The notes below the pieces were generated by a model. That model saw only the letters and a program-made list of their open reading frames with translations, was not told where the DNA came from and ran no database searches. Shown in pieces: positions 12,351 through 25,600 of a stretch of DNA of 64,000 nt. The position numbers and the translations under genes were made by a program. How positions within the stretch are numbered: position 1 is the stretch's first letter; every line of letters starts with the position of its first letter. The DNA is from Puffinus mauretanicus. Its lineage: Eukaryota > Chordata > Aves > Procellariiformes > Procellariidae. Location of the stretch: the NCBI GenBank assembly GCA_023333565.1, contig JAJKFH010002178.1, positions 682,001 through 746,000 of the forward strand. Direction: 5' to 3'.

Positions 12351-15300
12351 TTTTTGTCTCATATTATTTAGGTGGCATGCACCTGTGAGGTCCCTTCATA
12401 TGTCAGCATTATGATTATTTCCATGCCAAAGCTTTGTGTAAAATTTTGAAACCACAGAGGTCAGGACTTTCCCCCGTAATGTAAGAGTAGCAGTATTCAA
12501 TTTATACATATTTAACCTTCTGCTAATGGAACTTCAGAAGACAGAAAATGGCTCTACGGGGCTAGTGAAGGAGCCAAGATTGCATGACTTTCAATGCTGA
12601 CACAAATCAACATAATTCAGTACCAATCTCAGACACTTTTGGACATACCAACATTTTTAGTTTTTCACCCACATCTTGAAGCAGGTTTTTTTTGAAACTT
12701 CCTCTATGGAGATTTTTGGCTTTGTTTTCAGGTAGAATGATCTTCATGTGTTTGTGCTCAGTTCCGTAACTCTGAACATAAACTGAGTGTAGTGTTGTTT
12801 GATAGTACAGCCTTCAGGATAGGAATAGACAATTCATTGTTTTCTTCTGAATTCCCTTTCCTGGTGTTTTTAGTAATTCTTTTTACTTTATAGCTTAAAT
12901 ATCTTTACTTTTTACATAAATTCACTTCTGTTTCTTTTGGTACTTCTCATAAATTTATTTCCCTTTTTTTTTTTTCTTTTTCATTGAAGTTAGCATGTCC
13001 AATACTATTATATTCTGCAATTCTATCATCTAGCTATTCAATATACTCAGGGTAAAACATTTCCCATGTGTTGAGCTTATCTTGTGAATGATGCACTACT
13101 CATTTTAACATTTTTGTCTATCTGCCTGTAGTCACATAACCTTTTGTCTAAAGATTTTGTCTTACAGACACACGCTTCTGTAAAAGGTCTGTAATAGTAG
13201 CTTTTATGTTGTTCTCTAAACGGAACTGTCCCTTAAAATCATCAATATATGTGGCTTCTCCATTTTTAAGTGTCAGAGCTCTATAATTTACCTTGCTTTG
13301 CTAAAAATACACTAAAAATACATCTACTGAGATCTATACCTCTATGACGTGACTGCATGTTTAAATATTTTATATCTAGTATTCTTTGGACTAAAACCCA
13401 GGTGTCTTCTTAACCCCACCCAAAGCAGTCTCCCAGCAACCTCTGCTTTAGGAGGCAATAACTTCATCTGCCTAATTTTTTTCTATTGAACTTATTTCTC
13501 CACCTTTTAGCTTTTTACCCTTCTAAAATAAACAGCACTGAACTGACTACACTCAGCTATATGCTCCCCAGGATGCAGCAGGGCATCCTCATACCCTTCC
13601 ACATCCATCTAACTTCCCTTTGACAGCTCCCCAAAGGTGAGGAAGAACGCTCAGCTAGTAGCTTCCTGCTGTTTAAAGTGATGTGGAATATTTTGTCCAT
13701 TTAATCCCCCAATATTACCATGAGACATGAGTGTCTAGACTTTCTTCATACCCCAAGTGATGGTCTGAAGCTATCATCCCAATGTTTGTACAATCTGGTC
13801 TTTTTCCTCTATGTTTTCATGAGACTATCTATCACTTTATTTTGTTGCTTTTTCTCCTTTTCAACTGTGCAGTAAAATGCAGCTGAACTTCAGATATATA
13901 TTTTTGTACAAGATACTTCCTGAATTCGGTTCACGTATTCGAGATGTTTTTTGTACAGCAACTCTACAGGCTTTTTGCAGAGCTTCACTAAGACCTCACT
14001 AAGAGCACTTAAAGCAGCACAGTTCCTGTTTCCTCACACTGTATTTGTATATGGTTTTGTATCTTTATTTTGTCATAGTAATAACTTCATCCCTGGTTTA
14101 CTTAGTTTTTCCATTTTAAAAGTTTTTACAATTCAAGTGGGAAAGAGATAAAGTTATACCAGGAATGAGGCTGACTGTTTTTCTTTGCCAGGGGCACTGC
14201 ATTTCAAAATGGAAAAAGCTCTTCAGAAACATTCTGCTTTCCAGTTATTTACAGAGTCATTCACGTGCCTAAACAAAATGTAGGCATTTAGTGCCAATTT
14301 AGATGCCTTCAGGCCTTCAGGTATCTAAGACATCTGCAGGGCAATATAGTATAACACAGGACTAGCAGGAGCCCCCCATCTGTCTGGAGCAGCAGCACAA
14401 GTCCAAATGGAGTACACTAGCAATTTTTAAATGGTACTAGAAACCATGTGTAGGCAGTGGAATTGCTCCCTTAGGTTATACACGATTTCAAAACGAGAAG
14501 CCTCTGGCCTATATGCAGTGCTTTCTGTGCCCACCTTACAGAGTTGCAATTTAGCAAGAATAGATTTTTATGGCAAACGCTGAGGACAGAGATTGACTGG
14601 AAGCATCATATTTCCTGTAGATCAGGTTGAAGCTGCATGCAGAGCACCAGGGAGGAACATTTCCTTCTCTTGGAAGTAAGTAAGACTTTTGTAGGTCTGT
14701 TGCCTCAACTGTGAAATATACAAGTATTCATTGATTTAAACACAATCTTCTTTTAAGGCATTTCACCACTGTTTTATCTCTAAGGCTGTGAATGTATTTT
14801 CCGTAGTTTATATTTCCGTAGAATCTTTACAGTCCACCAAATTCTGGCATTTGCCATAACATCTAGAGTGAATTATACATTCATTTATGGTTTGATACTG
14901 TGAAACAAATTACTTGTGACAAAGCCACATATATGTATGGCATGCAGAATTGCCACAGAGGAAGTGACCGTGCATGCGTTTGTGAGTTGGTACAGGATCA
15001 CTGATGATCACTGAAAATAGATTCATCAGAATCACAAGACTCTTTACATCTACAATAAAATTGGTGAATGTTGATGGGATGTTCGATTTATCTCTGATGA
15101 AAACATGGTTATGTACAGAATACTTTGTGGGCTGCTCCATTTATTATCAGACTAGTCTACTGTATCTGAAAAGCATCCAAAAATACTAGCATTTCTAGCA
15201 GAGGTTTACAAGAATATAAATTACCCTCCTATTTTGAGCTAAGAAATATCTCATGTAGTCGAAAATAGTTGTCCATACGTCCTACTTATTTTTTTAGGAC

Positions 15301-18300
15301 TTTTTGTCGCATGCCTGCATGGCCAGTTGTCACTGAACTTTATTTCATATGTCCTTTCATTTCACACTAAGCTTCTCCATCTGCATTAAAACCACCCGAA
15401 AAAAAAAAAGTTGATTTTTCTATCACCCATCTCACTCCTTTATTGCAATTTTTTTTTTATCACACCCTAACACTAGATTTAGGACAATGGTCATAATATT
15501 TCTCTGTATCAAGATGTAGCACAGTGGGAAGCTCTTATTCCAACGTCTTGTCAAGGTACAACTTAGTGCCTTTCAGTGCTGCATGCAGGTGTAAGTGGAG
15601 GATTAGTCTGCTAATGCTAGAAGTAAACATAAACAGAATTAATGCAGAGACTAAGCAAGGTCAAAGAAATAAATCTTCAAACAGATTAGATAACTTGGAA
15701 TTTCTCCTGTGGTAATTAATTACGTATTAGGCCTCTCCAATCGTATATATCAACCTCCCTCTTTTCCTTCCTCCCCTCTCTTCCCAACTGCAAGTGATAT
15801 AATGTTTTTTCTTCTGATAAGGAGCTAAAAGGATCTTAGGAGTAAGATAAATATAGGAACATTTTATCTCTCTTGTATTTGAAAATGCCAGTCCACATTT
15901 TCTTAAGACCTCTGAGTCAGTGCCATCTCTTAGATCAAATACTTTAATTATCAAAAGGCAGTGTCACTTACTATTCTACCTTAACATTCACTCTAATTTT
16001 CTTCAACTTACATAGATTTGAGGAACATGTAATTAAGGATACACAACCTGCAGACTTCTTGTGGTATGACAGAAGTGGCAAATGGAAAAAGTGCTGAGCA
16101 GTCCTGTATATATTTTTGTGATATATAGGGAGCTGTGTTGCAATTTTCTGTGCAAGGATACTTGTTTGATATCTGTTCAGGGAGTAGGAAATTAAAGTTA
16201 GCAGAATGAGTGTTAGGAAAACTAATCATTAGTTATTGTGGGGTATTTCCCACTTTGTTATCAAAATCTAGAGTTGTTCAAAGGTACTTTCAGTCATTCA
16301 AGACTAATTGCAGTATGCTTGCATAGTGGTAATGTGAGTGAAATCAGAGTGAAATCCTGTTCTGCAAGTACACATTGTATAAACCTAATGCTCTACTGTG
16401 TGCAAATTAAAGAGAATTAAAGTCTTTACAGACATGTAGCCTACATAAGTAGCTTATCATCATAAAAAATAATATACGATGTATGGATAACACAACCCTG
16501 GTCAACCCGCCCCCACCCCCAGCTCTTGGATGCCTGCCAAGCTGCCATACTGAACTTGTATGTCTTCATGTTTTCTGGAGCCCAGACAAAGCCTGCACAT
16601 TTCCCATGCCTCTGACTTTCCAGGATTCCTCTCATTACATGGATTCCTCTTTTTAGCACTTAAAGAACTGAGAACAGTTGTCAGTTCTTGCAACTGGCAC
16701 CAGTTTTTCATATGCTGTTCTATTATTTAAGCACACCTTTTTCCACAGCGCCAGCCTTGAAACTACTTTAGTTCAAATTTCGTCTCTTTAAAGAATACAG
16801 CAGTTGATGAATGTGAACCCAAGTTTTATGGAGCTCATGCCTATGCAAACATCCTGTCCACTTTTGGAATTCACCAACATTTTTCAACTGGGCTAAATTT
16901 GTGTTATTATTGTACAGTTTATCATGGCAGTTGTTTTTGTATTATTCCAGCTACAGCAATAATTCTGGGTCATTCAGACTAACTAACATGTAGTATGCTA
17001 TGTGTGCTAAGCCTGAATGATCACTTCCACTACCATGCAGAAATATATCCAGCTGTCTGATACTCCAACAATATTACTAATCATTTCAAGCAGTTCATCT
17101 GCAGAATTTATGAAAGATTAATCTTTTCCTTTTAGCCCTGCTATTCTTCATACTGTATTTTCAGAGTATGTTGGGGACATACAGGTATTGAGAAGCATCT
17201 CTTTGCCTCCATCTGTGCGTGCAGTGAACCTTCTGTTTTTACAGTTCTGTTCATTAGACTTCTCTGCTGGAGCAACAAGCTGCTGCTCCTTGCCTGAACC
17301 CTGGCTGTTCTGTTTTGGTAAAGTTTGAAAACAGACGAAGTCTGTGGTTTTTGTTCCTCCTTTTTGAGTATGTACAGAAGTAGTCTTGAGCAAGTGTGGA
17401 AATGAAAGACAGGTATAAAAGCGAACTTGAAAAAGGGATGGAGAAAGTCTGAAAGTGAAGTTGGAAGTTTAATCTGGGAAAGTTGTGGTTGAGAAACAGA
17501 GAACAAGGAAGAGGGACAAATTTGCTCAATTTTGAGGGCATCTCACTTTCCAGAGATCATAATGATCAGAAAGAGGATTCAGCTCACAATGCAATTCCTG
17601 GCTATGTTGCATGGCTTTCCAGAAAAAATGGAGTCTGGAATGGCAAAAAAATACTTTTTTTTTTTTATTTAATCACATGTTTTCAAAATGCAGAACTCAC
17701 ATAGAGTTTTCATCTATATTACTATAACATAACAAAAATATTTTGGGAATTTGTAGAAGTTTTGGTAAGTTAGAGAGTTGGCTAAAAAATAGCAGTTAGA
17801 CATGTTGACTCAAGTAATTTCAGAATAATTTTATCTGTTGCCTAGCTGTTTCTTCATATAACATATAATTTAACAACAATCCATCTGAAGATGAAAAATT
17901 TGTCTCTTGAAAACATTACTAGCTGACCAGGGCCCAGCCTGAGCTGGAGCAATGGGTGAGGAGCAGCAAGAAATTTTTTAGGACTAACATGCATTTAATG
18001 AATGGTAATATAATAGTTTTCTAGATTATATGTCATCTTCATGCCATCTAGTTTTGGTAGAGCAATTATTCCCAAGGTTCAGTCAACAACCCATGTGAAA
18101 TTATCGTAAACATTTTCACATATATGTCTGCAAAGTAATCAAGCCAGGGAAAATCCTACAGTAATTTTCATGTGACAGAGACTCCTTGCAGCTCAACTTC
18201 TTGAAACTCAAATGCACGAGAAAGTTGCTAAATAAGGGATATAGAAAAATATATATGCAAAAACATAAAATGTTTTGTAATTCTCTCCATTGGTATGGCC

Positions 18301-21300
18301 CACATTGTACTCTGTACTAATGGCCTACACTTATCAGGACTTCCTTTCTTGTGCGTTTCTTCTGCGCCAACATGAAGTCAGAACACAGCTGAAATACACA
18401 GTTGGAAGCAGTAGCTGGAAAGCACTTTCAATTTATTGAATCTCGTAACTTGGCAGATACAAAGATGAAGAACTGTATGATACCAATGAATTTGCAATGA
18501 TATTAAAAAAATAATGCTTTTACCATTTTTCTTTCAATTCTCTTTCAAAAACAGTTGGTTATCTTACAGCCAAATAACTAATGTACATTGGCTGTCTCAA
18601 TTTAAGATCCTAACAGAGACAAGGCATGAGTAATTTTTTCTGGTACCACTGTGAAACTAGGTGAGGTTAACATTACAGCCTGACCTCACCTACCTACATC
18701 ATGGTCAAAAATTTCATTTCCATTAGGATTTGACAGAAACCTAGCTAATACATCCGGTTATCTCACTGTAAAAAAAAATGCTTTTTTGACAGTGAAGACA
18801 TAGCCTAAGTCTACATAGTAAGACAGATGGGGCTAGTTGTGTGAGTGAACAGGATTTGGTTCCGTATGGCTCTCAATCAGAAAAGCCATAAGCAGAATGG
18901 AGCAAAATAGCAGGAGGTAGCTGAAAAATATGAGAGGGACATTTGGAATAGAAAGAATGAGTATCAGTAAAAGAGCAGGTTTATATGCTAATATTAATTT
19001 TGGAAAATTTTCTGCCAGCAGATGCATCTTGCTAAAGAACTGTTTTCTTTATTGCAATAACAGATGCATATAATTGTACCCTGAGAAAATGGCATTGGCT
19101 AACATCAATCCCATATGCTTTTTGTTTTAAGGTAAAAAAAAGAGGTAGTTATGCTCCAACTATTCTGCCAACGTTAGTTCATTTACAATGCCGAGCTGTT
19201 TCTTTTTAATCTAAAAGTTATAACCTGAAATGTTACCTGATTTAAATTTCAAATTCACAGGTCACTATAAACTTTTATAGTGGTGAACAGATGTTCATGT
19301 TAGCTGTAGAGCACCTTAAAAGAAAAGTATGTCAGTGGAATGTCAAAATTAAATCTCCATAGGAAATGCCGGGGGGCTAAGTCTTTCAAAAATATTCAAG
19401 TTTGCTATTAGTTTTGCTGTAACCCCTTGTTCTTTGTCCCCTGGCTTTATATGAGCTACAGATACTACTGATTTCTTTAGCAATTTATTCGCTCAGAGGT
19501 AAAGTAGAATTGCAACATGAATGTGGCTTTACTTATGCTTATGTGTTTCTGCACATCTGTGTAGACAGTGTCTTGCTTCAAAGTAAAAAGACTTGTACCT
19601 GTTAAGATGTCACTGCTACCATATTTGTACTTGATTAAATATCTCATGACAGTTAGCAATGATCATAACAATTCAAAAAAAGAAAGAAGCAAATTGTCAG
19701 TATCGCACTTTTCAGGGACCCTTGCAGCTGTTCCTTAGATTGTCAAATGAGGAGGAAAAAATAGGAAAGAGTGAGAGAATTTATCAAAAAAGTCAGCTGT
19801 AGCTTCGTAATTTAAAAACAAAATCATTAGCTACAAATATTTGTGTCCAAATTCTTGCATCAAGATTGCTGTATTCCTGAGTAACTCCATAAATGACTTA
19901 GGGTTTGTAGTGGTGAACAGTAGATCAGAATCAGGTCCTTAGAGTTTGGTTCATTCACTTGGCTACAGGTATTGCAAGTCTCAAAACTATGAATAATTTC
20001 ACAGTTTGAGCTGAAGTATTATGATTTGTTCTTATCTCTAACCAAAACATATAGGCTCAGAACGACAGTTTGTGTCAAAGTCATTGTATACATTCTAGCG
20101 GGTTATAAAACCAGTCTGATCAATATTTTTGTATGCTGAGAATGACCTGGGGCCTCAGCATTCTTCATTTAAGGAGAAAACTCTGTCTTTGGCACAGTCT
20201 TGAGCGCAGATTCATGACTCCCTCCCTCACACCACAGCCTGCTTCAGAGGATAGCAGGCTGATGCTCAAGTCAGCAGCATTATCAACCCTCTCCTGCCCT
20301 TGTCCTTTCATATAGGGCAGGAGAACAGCACAAGGAATGTAGAGGGCTTTGTGGAGGAATAACAGAAGGAATAGAGAGGGTTTTTCTCAGGTCCAGAGAT
20401 GTGCATGCACAGTGCGGAGCTGCCTGAACGCAGCACTCTCACTCCATCTGGAAGTTTTCCGAGAACAAGCTTGGATTTTGTTTGGAACAAGAAAATTCCA
20501 GCATATGAAGCATCTTTGCAATGCTCTTCTCCTAATGGATAACATTCAAGAAGAGGAGTGAACATTCTTGTTAAATTCTGCTCAGTCCAAATCAATGTGC
20601 ATTTGTGTGGCCACGCCCAGGTGAAGGTCACTGGTCAAAGGCGGCCTGCTCATGTTCCCGTTTCAGTGAAAGCAGAGTTCAGGCTCTAATTTAGCAGAAC
20701 CTACGATGCCAACTCACAGTGTCTTCTCTGGCTCAAAACAGTTCTCTCTATATTCTGAGCAAAAAATTGTTATTTCTTATCTTGGCATATTTTTATGTGT
20801 TTTTATAGGGTTGTAAACCTTCTTATTTTCATATGCAGAATTAATTTTACTGTTGGAATAAAGATAGTACTCTCCTATTCTTATTAGGAGACACTGCATC
20901 TCACCATTTTAACCTTTTGTACCACTGCAGCTTGCTTCCTTGCATATTGCTTTTCACCCTCTCAAGTTTGCATGGGAATCAAATTCCAAAGGTAATTTGA
21001 TTCTAGGCATATTAACCACAGGTACCTTGCTCTTTAGACATTGTGAAGGATTGAAAGAAGCAGTGCATAAGGATGCTGATGATGGGGCATGACTACAGTT
21101 ACTCTGCTGGCATCTCACTGTGATCTGGATCATCCCTTAGATCTCATTTACCCCCTAACCACACCAAACATTTGTGCCCCTGGGAGGAGAGGACAGTGTG
21201 GAGGCAATAACAACCAGTGATGGAAAGGAGGTAGGGTTGCTTCTGTCAGTGACATTGGCTAACAGTGTTACATTATGACACCCTGACACTTTTCATAGTA

Positions 21301-22080
21301 TGGTAACTGTTAATTAGAATCATACTGCAGAGTAACTTCACAGGCAAATGAATTAGCAAAGGCCTGTTGGCAGGATCCGAAGAGGCATAGCAATGGGTGT
21401 AGCACCACTGCCCATTGAAGATTTTATTCTAAAGTTTCAAGCTTGATCCCAATTGTGAAGTTGCTTTTTCTCCATAAAGACTCAAGGAGGAAAAAAAAGC
21501 CACATGATTCAGGTATGTATATCATGCTGTCTGGCTTCCTACTGTCATTAATCACTTTATTATTATATGTAAATAGCTCTTTTAATTCCTTCCTTTTTCT
21601 TTCTGACCACCTGATCTATCTTCTCCTCCTTCCTCAAGTCTCTCTGACCTATCGCTATTTTTTTCTAAATAAGCAATGCTGCAAAACGATGTATGGTATG
21701 CACAGTAGAGCTCAATATTTAGAAGTCTTTGGTATTTGAGCATACAATTTTTCTGTTAAGCTGCAGTGAGACCCAGCCATTTACTAGTTTTCATTTAAAC
21801 TTAAGTCCTGAATCCCCATTTTAATATTTGCTGATAAAAGCACAAACTCAAATGAGGCCAAACTGGTAGCCTCTTTATTGTAGAGAAGATCAAATTTTCA
21901 ATCAGTTGCTGAGAGTGGTTCTTGGCTTTAGGTTGAAGGTCAGAAATTATCCCTCATTTACAAGAAATGCCTTTCATTATTCCAATAGACATTGGTTTTG
22001 ATGATGAATAATGGGCCACTGAAACTCCAGTTTGCCTATGTATAGTATGTTACAGTTGGCATTTTTCATTAGGGTTGTAA
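12351..22080. other. Unique non-coding sequence
   Basis: AT-rich, with homopolymer runs near 12965 (T), 15402 (A) and 17657 (T). No coding homology is recognised; overlapping frames around 17141-17541 are in competing phases and carry no domain. A short inverted repeat at 20290-20324 is listed separately. No transposon end or RNA gene was seen. Confidence 0.55.
20290..20324. repeat. Small perfect hairpin, 11-bp stem
   Basis: TCTCCTGCCCT at 20290-20300 is the exact reverse complement of AGGGCAGGAGA at 20314-20324, separated by 13 bases. The stem is GC-rich against an AT-rich background. No run of Ts or other terminator sign follows, and the stem is too short for a microRNA precursor. It may be chance. 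Confidence 0.85.
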
Positions 22081-22085
22081 ATTGG
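22081..22085. repeat. Target-site duplication ATTGG, left copy
   Basis: ATTGG directly precedes the LTR and recurs directly after it at 22660-22664. A 5-bp duplication is a retroviral-integrase footprint. Confidence 0.88.
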
Positions 22086-22212
22086 TGTCGTGGTTTAACC
22101 TGGCAGCAGCCAAATACCACGCAGCTGCTTGCTCACCCCCCTGCTGGGTGGGACGGGGGAGAGAATCAGAAGGGTAAAAGTGAGAAAAACTCGTGGGCTG
22201 AGACAAAGACAG

Positions 22213-22218
22213 TTTAAT
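22213..22218 (-). promoter_or_regulatory. LTR polyadenylation signal ATTAAA
   Basis: ATTAAA on the minus strand, in a block (ATTAAACTGTCTTT) that is identical in the LTR at 42821. It lies about 128 bp from the LTR 3' end, as expected for the R region. Confidence 0.7.
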
Positions 22219-22398
22219 AGGGAAAGCAAAAGCCGCGCACGCAAGCAAAGCAAAACAAGGAATTCATTCACTACTTCCCATCGGCAGGCAGGTGTTCAGC
22301 CATCGCCAGGAAAGCAGGGCTCCATCACGCGTAACGGTTACTTGGGAAGACAAACGCCATCACTCCGAACACAACCCCTCCTTCTTCTTCACCCAGCC

Positions 22399-22404
22399 TT
22401 ATAT
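22399..22404 (-). promoter_or_regulatory. LTR TATA-like box
   Basis: ATATAA on the minus strand, just downstream of a CRE-like TGATGTCA (a one-base variant of TGACGTCA). The promoter-like order and the position upstream of the ATTAAA signal fit a U3 promoter. Activity is unknown. Confidence 0.6.
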
Positions 22405-22659
22405 GCTGAGCATGACATCATATGGTATGGAATAGCCCATTGGCCAGCTGGCCAGCCGTCCTGGCCATGCTCCCTCCCAGCCCCCTGTACATCTGGCAGG
22501 GCATGGGAAGATGAAAAGTCCTTGACTAGTGTAAACAATACCTAGCAACAACCAAAACATCAGTGTGTCATCAACATTATTCTCACACTACATCCAAAAC
22601 ACAGCACTATAGCAGTTAATAGGAAGAAAATCAGCTCCATCCCAGCCAAAACCAGGATA

Positions 22660-22664
22660 ATTGG
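22660..22664. repeat. Target-site duplication ATTGG, right copy
   Basis: Direct repeat of 22081-22085 flanking the LTR. Confidence 0.88.
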
Positions 22665-25600
22665 TCTGATAAGAAAGGCTGCCATAAGCCTCTGTATACA
22701 ACTAGCTTAACTTTATATTAACCAGTGAGCTGTGCATGGGCTTCTTAAATATGACTGCTCTGACCCATCTGCCCAAGGTACCAGCTTAGTTGTATCAGAG
22801 CCCTTACACACCTCCCTTTTCACCAGACTTCTTCAGGCAGAAGAATTTTAGCATATAGCCTTTGTAATCCTGTTTCCTCTTCCCTAAGTACCCTCCTGAA
22901 AACTTAGGGCTCCCATTTCTCATTAGGATGAAACATTCTGGGGAAAATACCCAGGTGTATTTTCTAGCCGTAAGATAATTTTATTTAACATTATACCCCA
23001 GACCAGAGTGCCTGTGTTTTTCAGGGTGCCTGCTCAGGGGGGTGAAACTCTGTGCTGGAGCTGTCACCTGCACAACACACAACTCGTAGCCTGAGGAGAG
23101 AAGATGAGCAAGGATGGATACCAGCTACTTCTTCAGTTTCCCTTTCCATGCTGCTGCAGGGCTTGTGGCATAACCAAAGATCCTTGAAGGACCAGTCTCG
23201 GTTACAGTAGTCTGCCAAGCATATCCTTTTTCATGGCTGTGTTGGAGGTGGTTCAGACAGATCAAGTCAAACCATCTGTTGAAATCATAGCTGTCTCCTA
23301 GCCTGCTAGCTACATCTTGCCTCCAGCAAGCCCTGTTCTGGTTGCATTTGTGTCTCTTGGGCCACATTGCCCACACTTGGATTAGCAGGGGAGACCTCTT
23401 CTCCCAGACAAAACGTTAAGCCCACTTCAGCTTGGACACAGAAGTCCTTGCTTGGACTCAGACATCCCTGCCTTTCTTTCAAGCTTCTTATGCCCACCTC
23501 CCAACTGAGGGAGTATTATTTCATAATACTTGAAACGACAGCACGTCTTGCTATACCTGGCGCAGCCTGCTCAATCTCCAGCACTGCAGCACAGGCAAGG
23601 CAAAGTCATTCTGATGCCACTCCAAAGGGATCTGCAGGTAGTGGTTTTGTAATTCCTTTACACGTTGTCTTTACTGGAGGACTCTCTTAATTAGAAGTAG
23701 AGCTTGCAGACTTTTTTTACACAGTCCTCATGCTTTTTCCCTGCGAAAAGACACTGAGCAAAGCAAATATCCCTCCTTTTCCCCAATGCATTACTTTTAG
23801 AACTGCAAAGCAGCTAATAACGCCTAATGTGTTAGTGGGAGACTGAAACCAAATTTTCTACTCATAAAAGGGCTTAATCAACATGTCAAATGTGTCAGGA
23901 GTTGAGTCTGTGTAGACTTCTTTCTACAATCCTTCCCCATGTAAGGAGCAGTCCTTTCTCATGCAAATAGCCCCCAAAGCCTATTCGGTTTCCTGAATGA
24001 GTAATGCTATTCAAGACTGGCCCTGCTTCCTCTCACAGAAATCATGGCTCCTATGCCCACATAAACTTTTACCACTTTAATGAGCAAAAGGCACACTTTT
24101 CAAAATATCCTATGCCAGTTCTGCAAACATTTCAGCTATAAGGAAGGATGTAATTATACACGCTCATTGACAACTATTAATTGCAGACTTTGCCTTCTCC
24201 AAAAAAAAAAAACTAAACCCAAATTCTATCGAAGTTCAAAACTGTTTATATAGGAGCATAGAGTTTTGAAAATTGGTTAAAGCTAGAAAAATAGCCTAAT
24301 TTCATCGAAGCACATGGGAGTGATTATAAATCAGACATAAATTGTGAAAAAGAACCTCTGAATGTATGGAAAGGTAAATTCTGGCCATTTGCTGTGCAAT
24401 AAAATGGACTGTTAGCCAGATAATGGAATCATAATACACTGGCTGTATTTTTCTAGAGATTTCCAGGAAAGGAAGTATAAAACCATTTCGGTTTTTTAAC
24501 CAGATTTTCAAATTTTATATTTTCAGTAGTTTCCGTCAGTAGGTAAAAGAGATTTAGGAAAAAAGATGAATTGTGCCTTTCTTCCCCATGCAAGATATCT
24601 CAGTGATTTAGACAGAATGACTGATGCTGGTTAGGCAAGATGTAGAATAATTAGCACAAGTTGCCTGGGTCAGGCCCGTACAGATCATTGGGTTCAAGAC
24701 AAAAAGGGCTATTTTTTAGTCAGAGGATAGCATTCACTCCTGATCATACTGAAGATGTGAAGTGTTTGCAGCCAACTTCAACAGTACCTCTATTTTATTC
24801 AAAACTTACTGTCTTTTGAGCTAAACTTTTGAACTAAATTTAAAGTTAAATTAAGCAACTAAGTGATTAGATTATTTAGTTTATTTAAAATACCAACTTA
24901 TTTCATTACTTCAGTAATGAAAAATAATAGCTGCATGGTTTACTGAAGCACTAACGCTTGAAGAAACTATCTTCCAATTCATGTAAGTCAACTCACCATT
25001 CTGCTACGGAAGCATAACTGTCACAGCTTTGCATTACAGCCTGCACACCTAGCACACTGAAGCAACGGACATTAAGGTTGTGTGTTTAAGGGGTACTGGA
25101 CTAATTTCAGTTATTCGTGACTGAAATACACTCTCTTATGGCATCTTACAATGCTTTCCACATATCACATCTCAAAGCTCTGTGTGGATATTTTTAACCT
25201 GCTTATGAATTAATTGCATGCAGATACATGCATCAACTCACCTCTTCAGCAAGTGGCAGCTTAGAGTGAGGATCATTTGTTTTAGTGCAATCTGTTAATC
25301 TGCAGTGGTATTAGCTGAGAGAGGGAATATAACTAAGGATGCTTTGCTTGTTATCCATTGTTTTTGCAAACAATAACAAAGAATTTTAAACATCTATTTA
25401 AAAATCACTGAAAAAGAGAAAATACAGTATTTTGCCTGAGGGATATAGCTCAGATATCTGACACGATCTTTAGATAATATGCAAGTGTACAAAACTCCAA
25501 TCTGTAATAACGAAATTTTTGATCTAATGAATTTACACTGCATGTTAGCTAAGCTTTTAAATTTTCTGTTGTTCCCAAACACACATCCACAAAATTCTCA

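Larger units (their letters stand above)
22086..22659 (-). mobile_element. Solo LTR of an avian endogenous retrovirus, minus orientation
   Basis: A 574-bp LTR without internal gag/pol sequence on either side. The plus-strand left end begins TGTCGTGGTTTAACC, and the right end is ACCAGGATA, where the canonical terminal base appears mutated. A 5-bp duplication (ATTGG) flanks it. Orientation follows from a TATA-like ATATAA, an ATTAAA polyadenylation signal and shared end sequences with the LTR at 42821-43366, all read on the minus strand. It is GC-richer than its flanks and keeps several CpGs. The open frame at 22129-22545 is on the antisense strand of the LTR and is not a gene. A solo LTR arises when the two LTRs of a provirus recombine. 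A 5-bp duplication fits ERV1- or ERVL-type integrases better than 6-bp alpha/beta types; the family name is not established. Confidence 0.9.

Noticed and set aside
1469..18594. Shared 16-mer AATGTACATTGGCTGT near 1471 and 18580
   Set aside because: The match does not extend, and about half a 16-mer match of this kind is expected by chance in 64 kb.
22129..22545. 138-codon plus-strand frame
   Set aside because: It lies antisense within a solo LTR and owes its length to the GC-rich LTR sequence.
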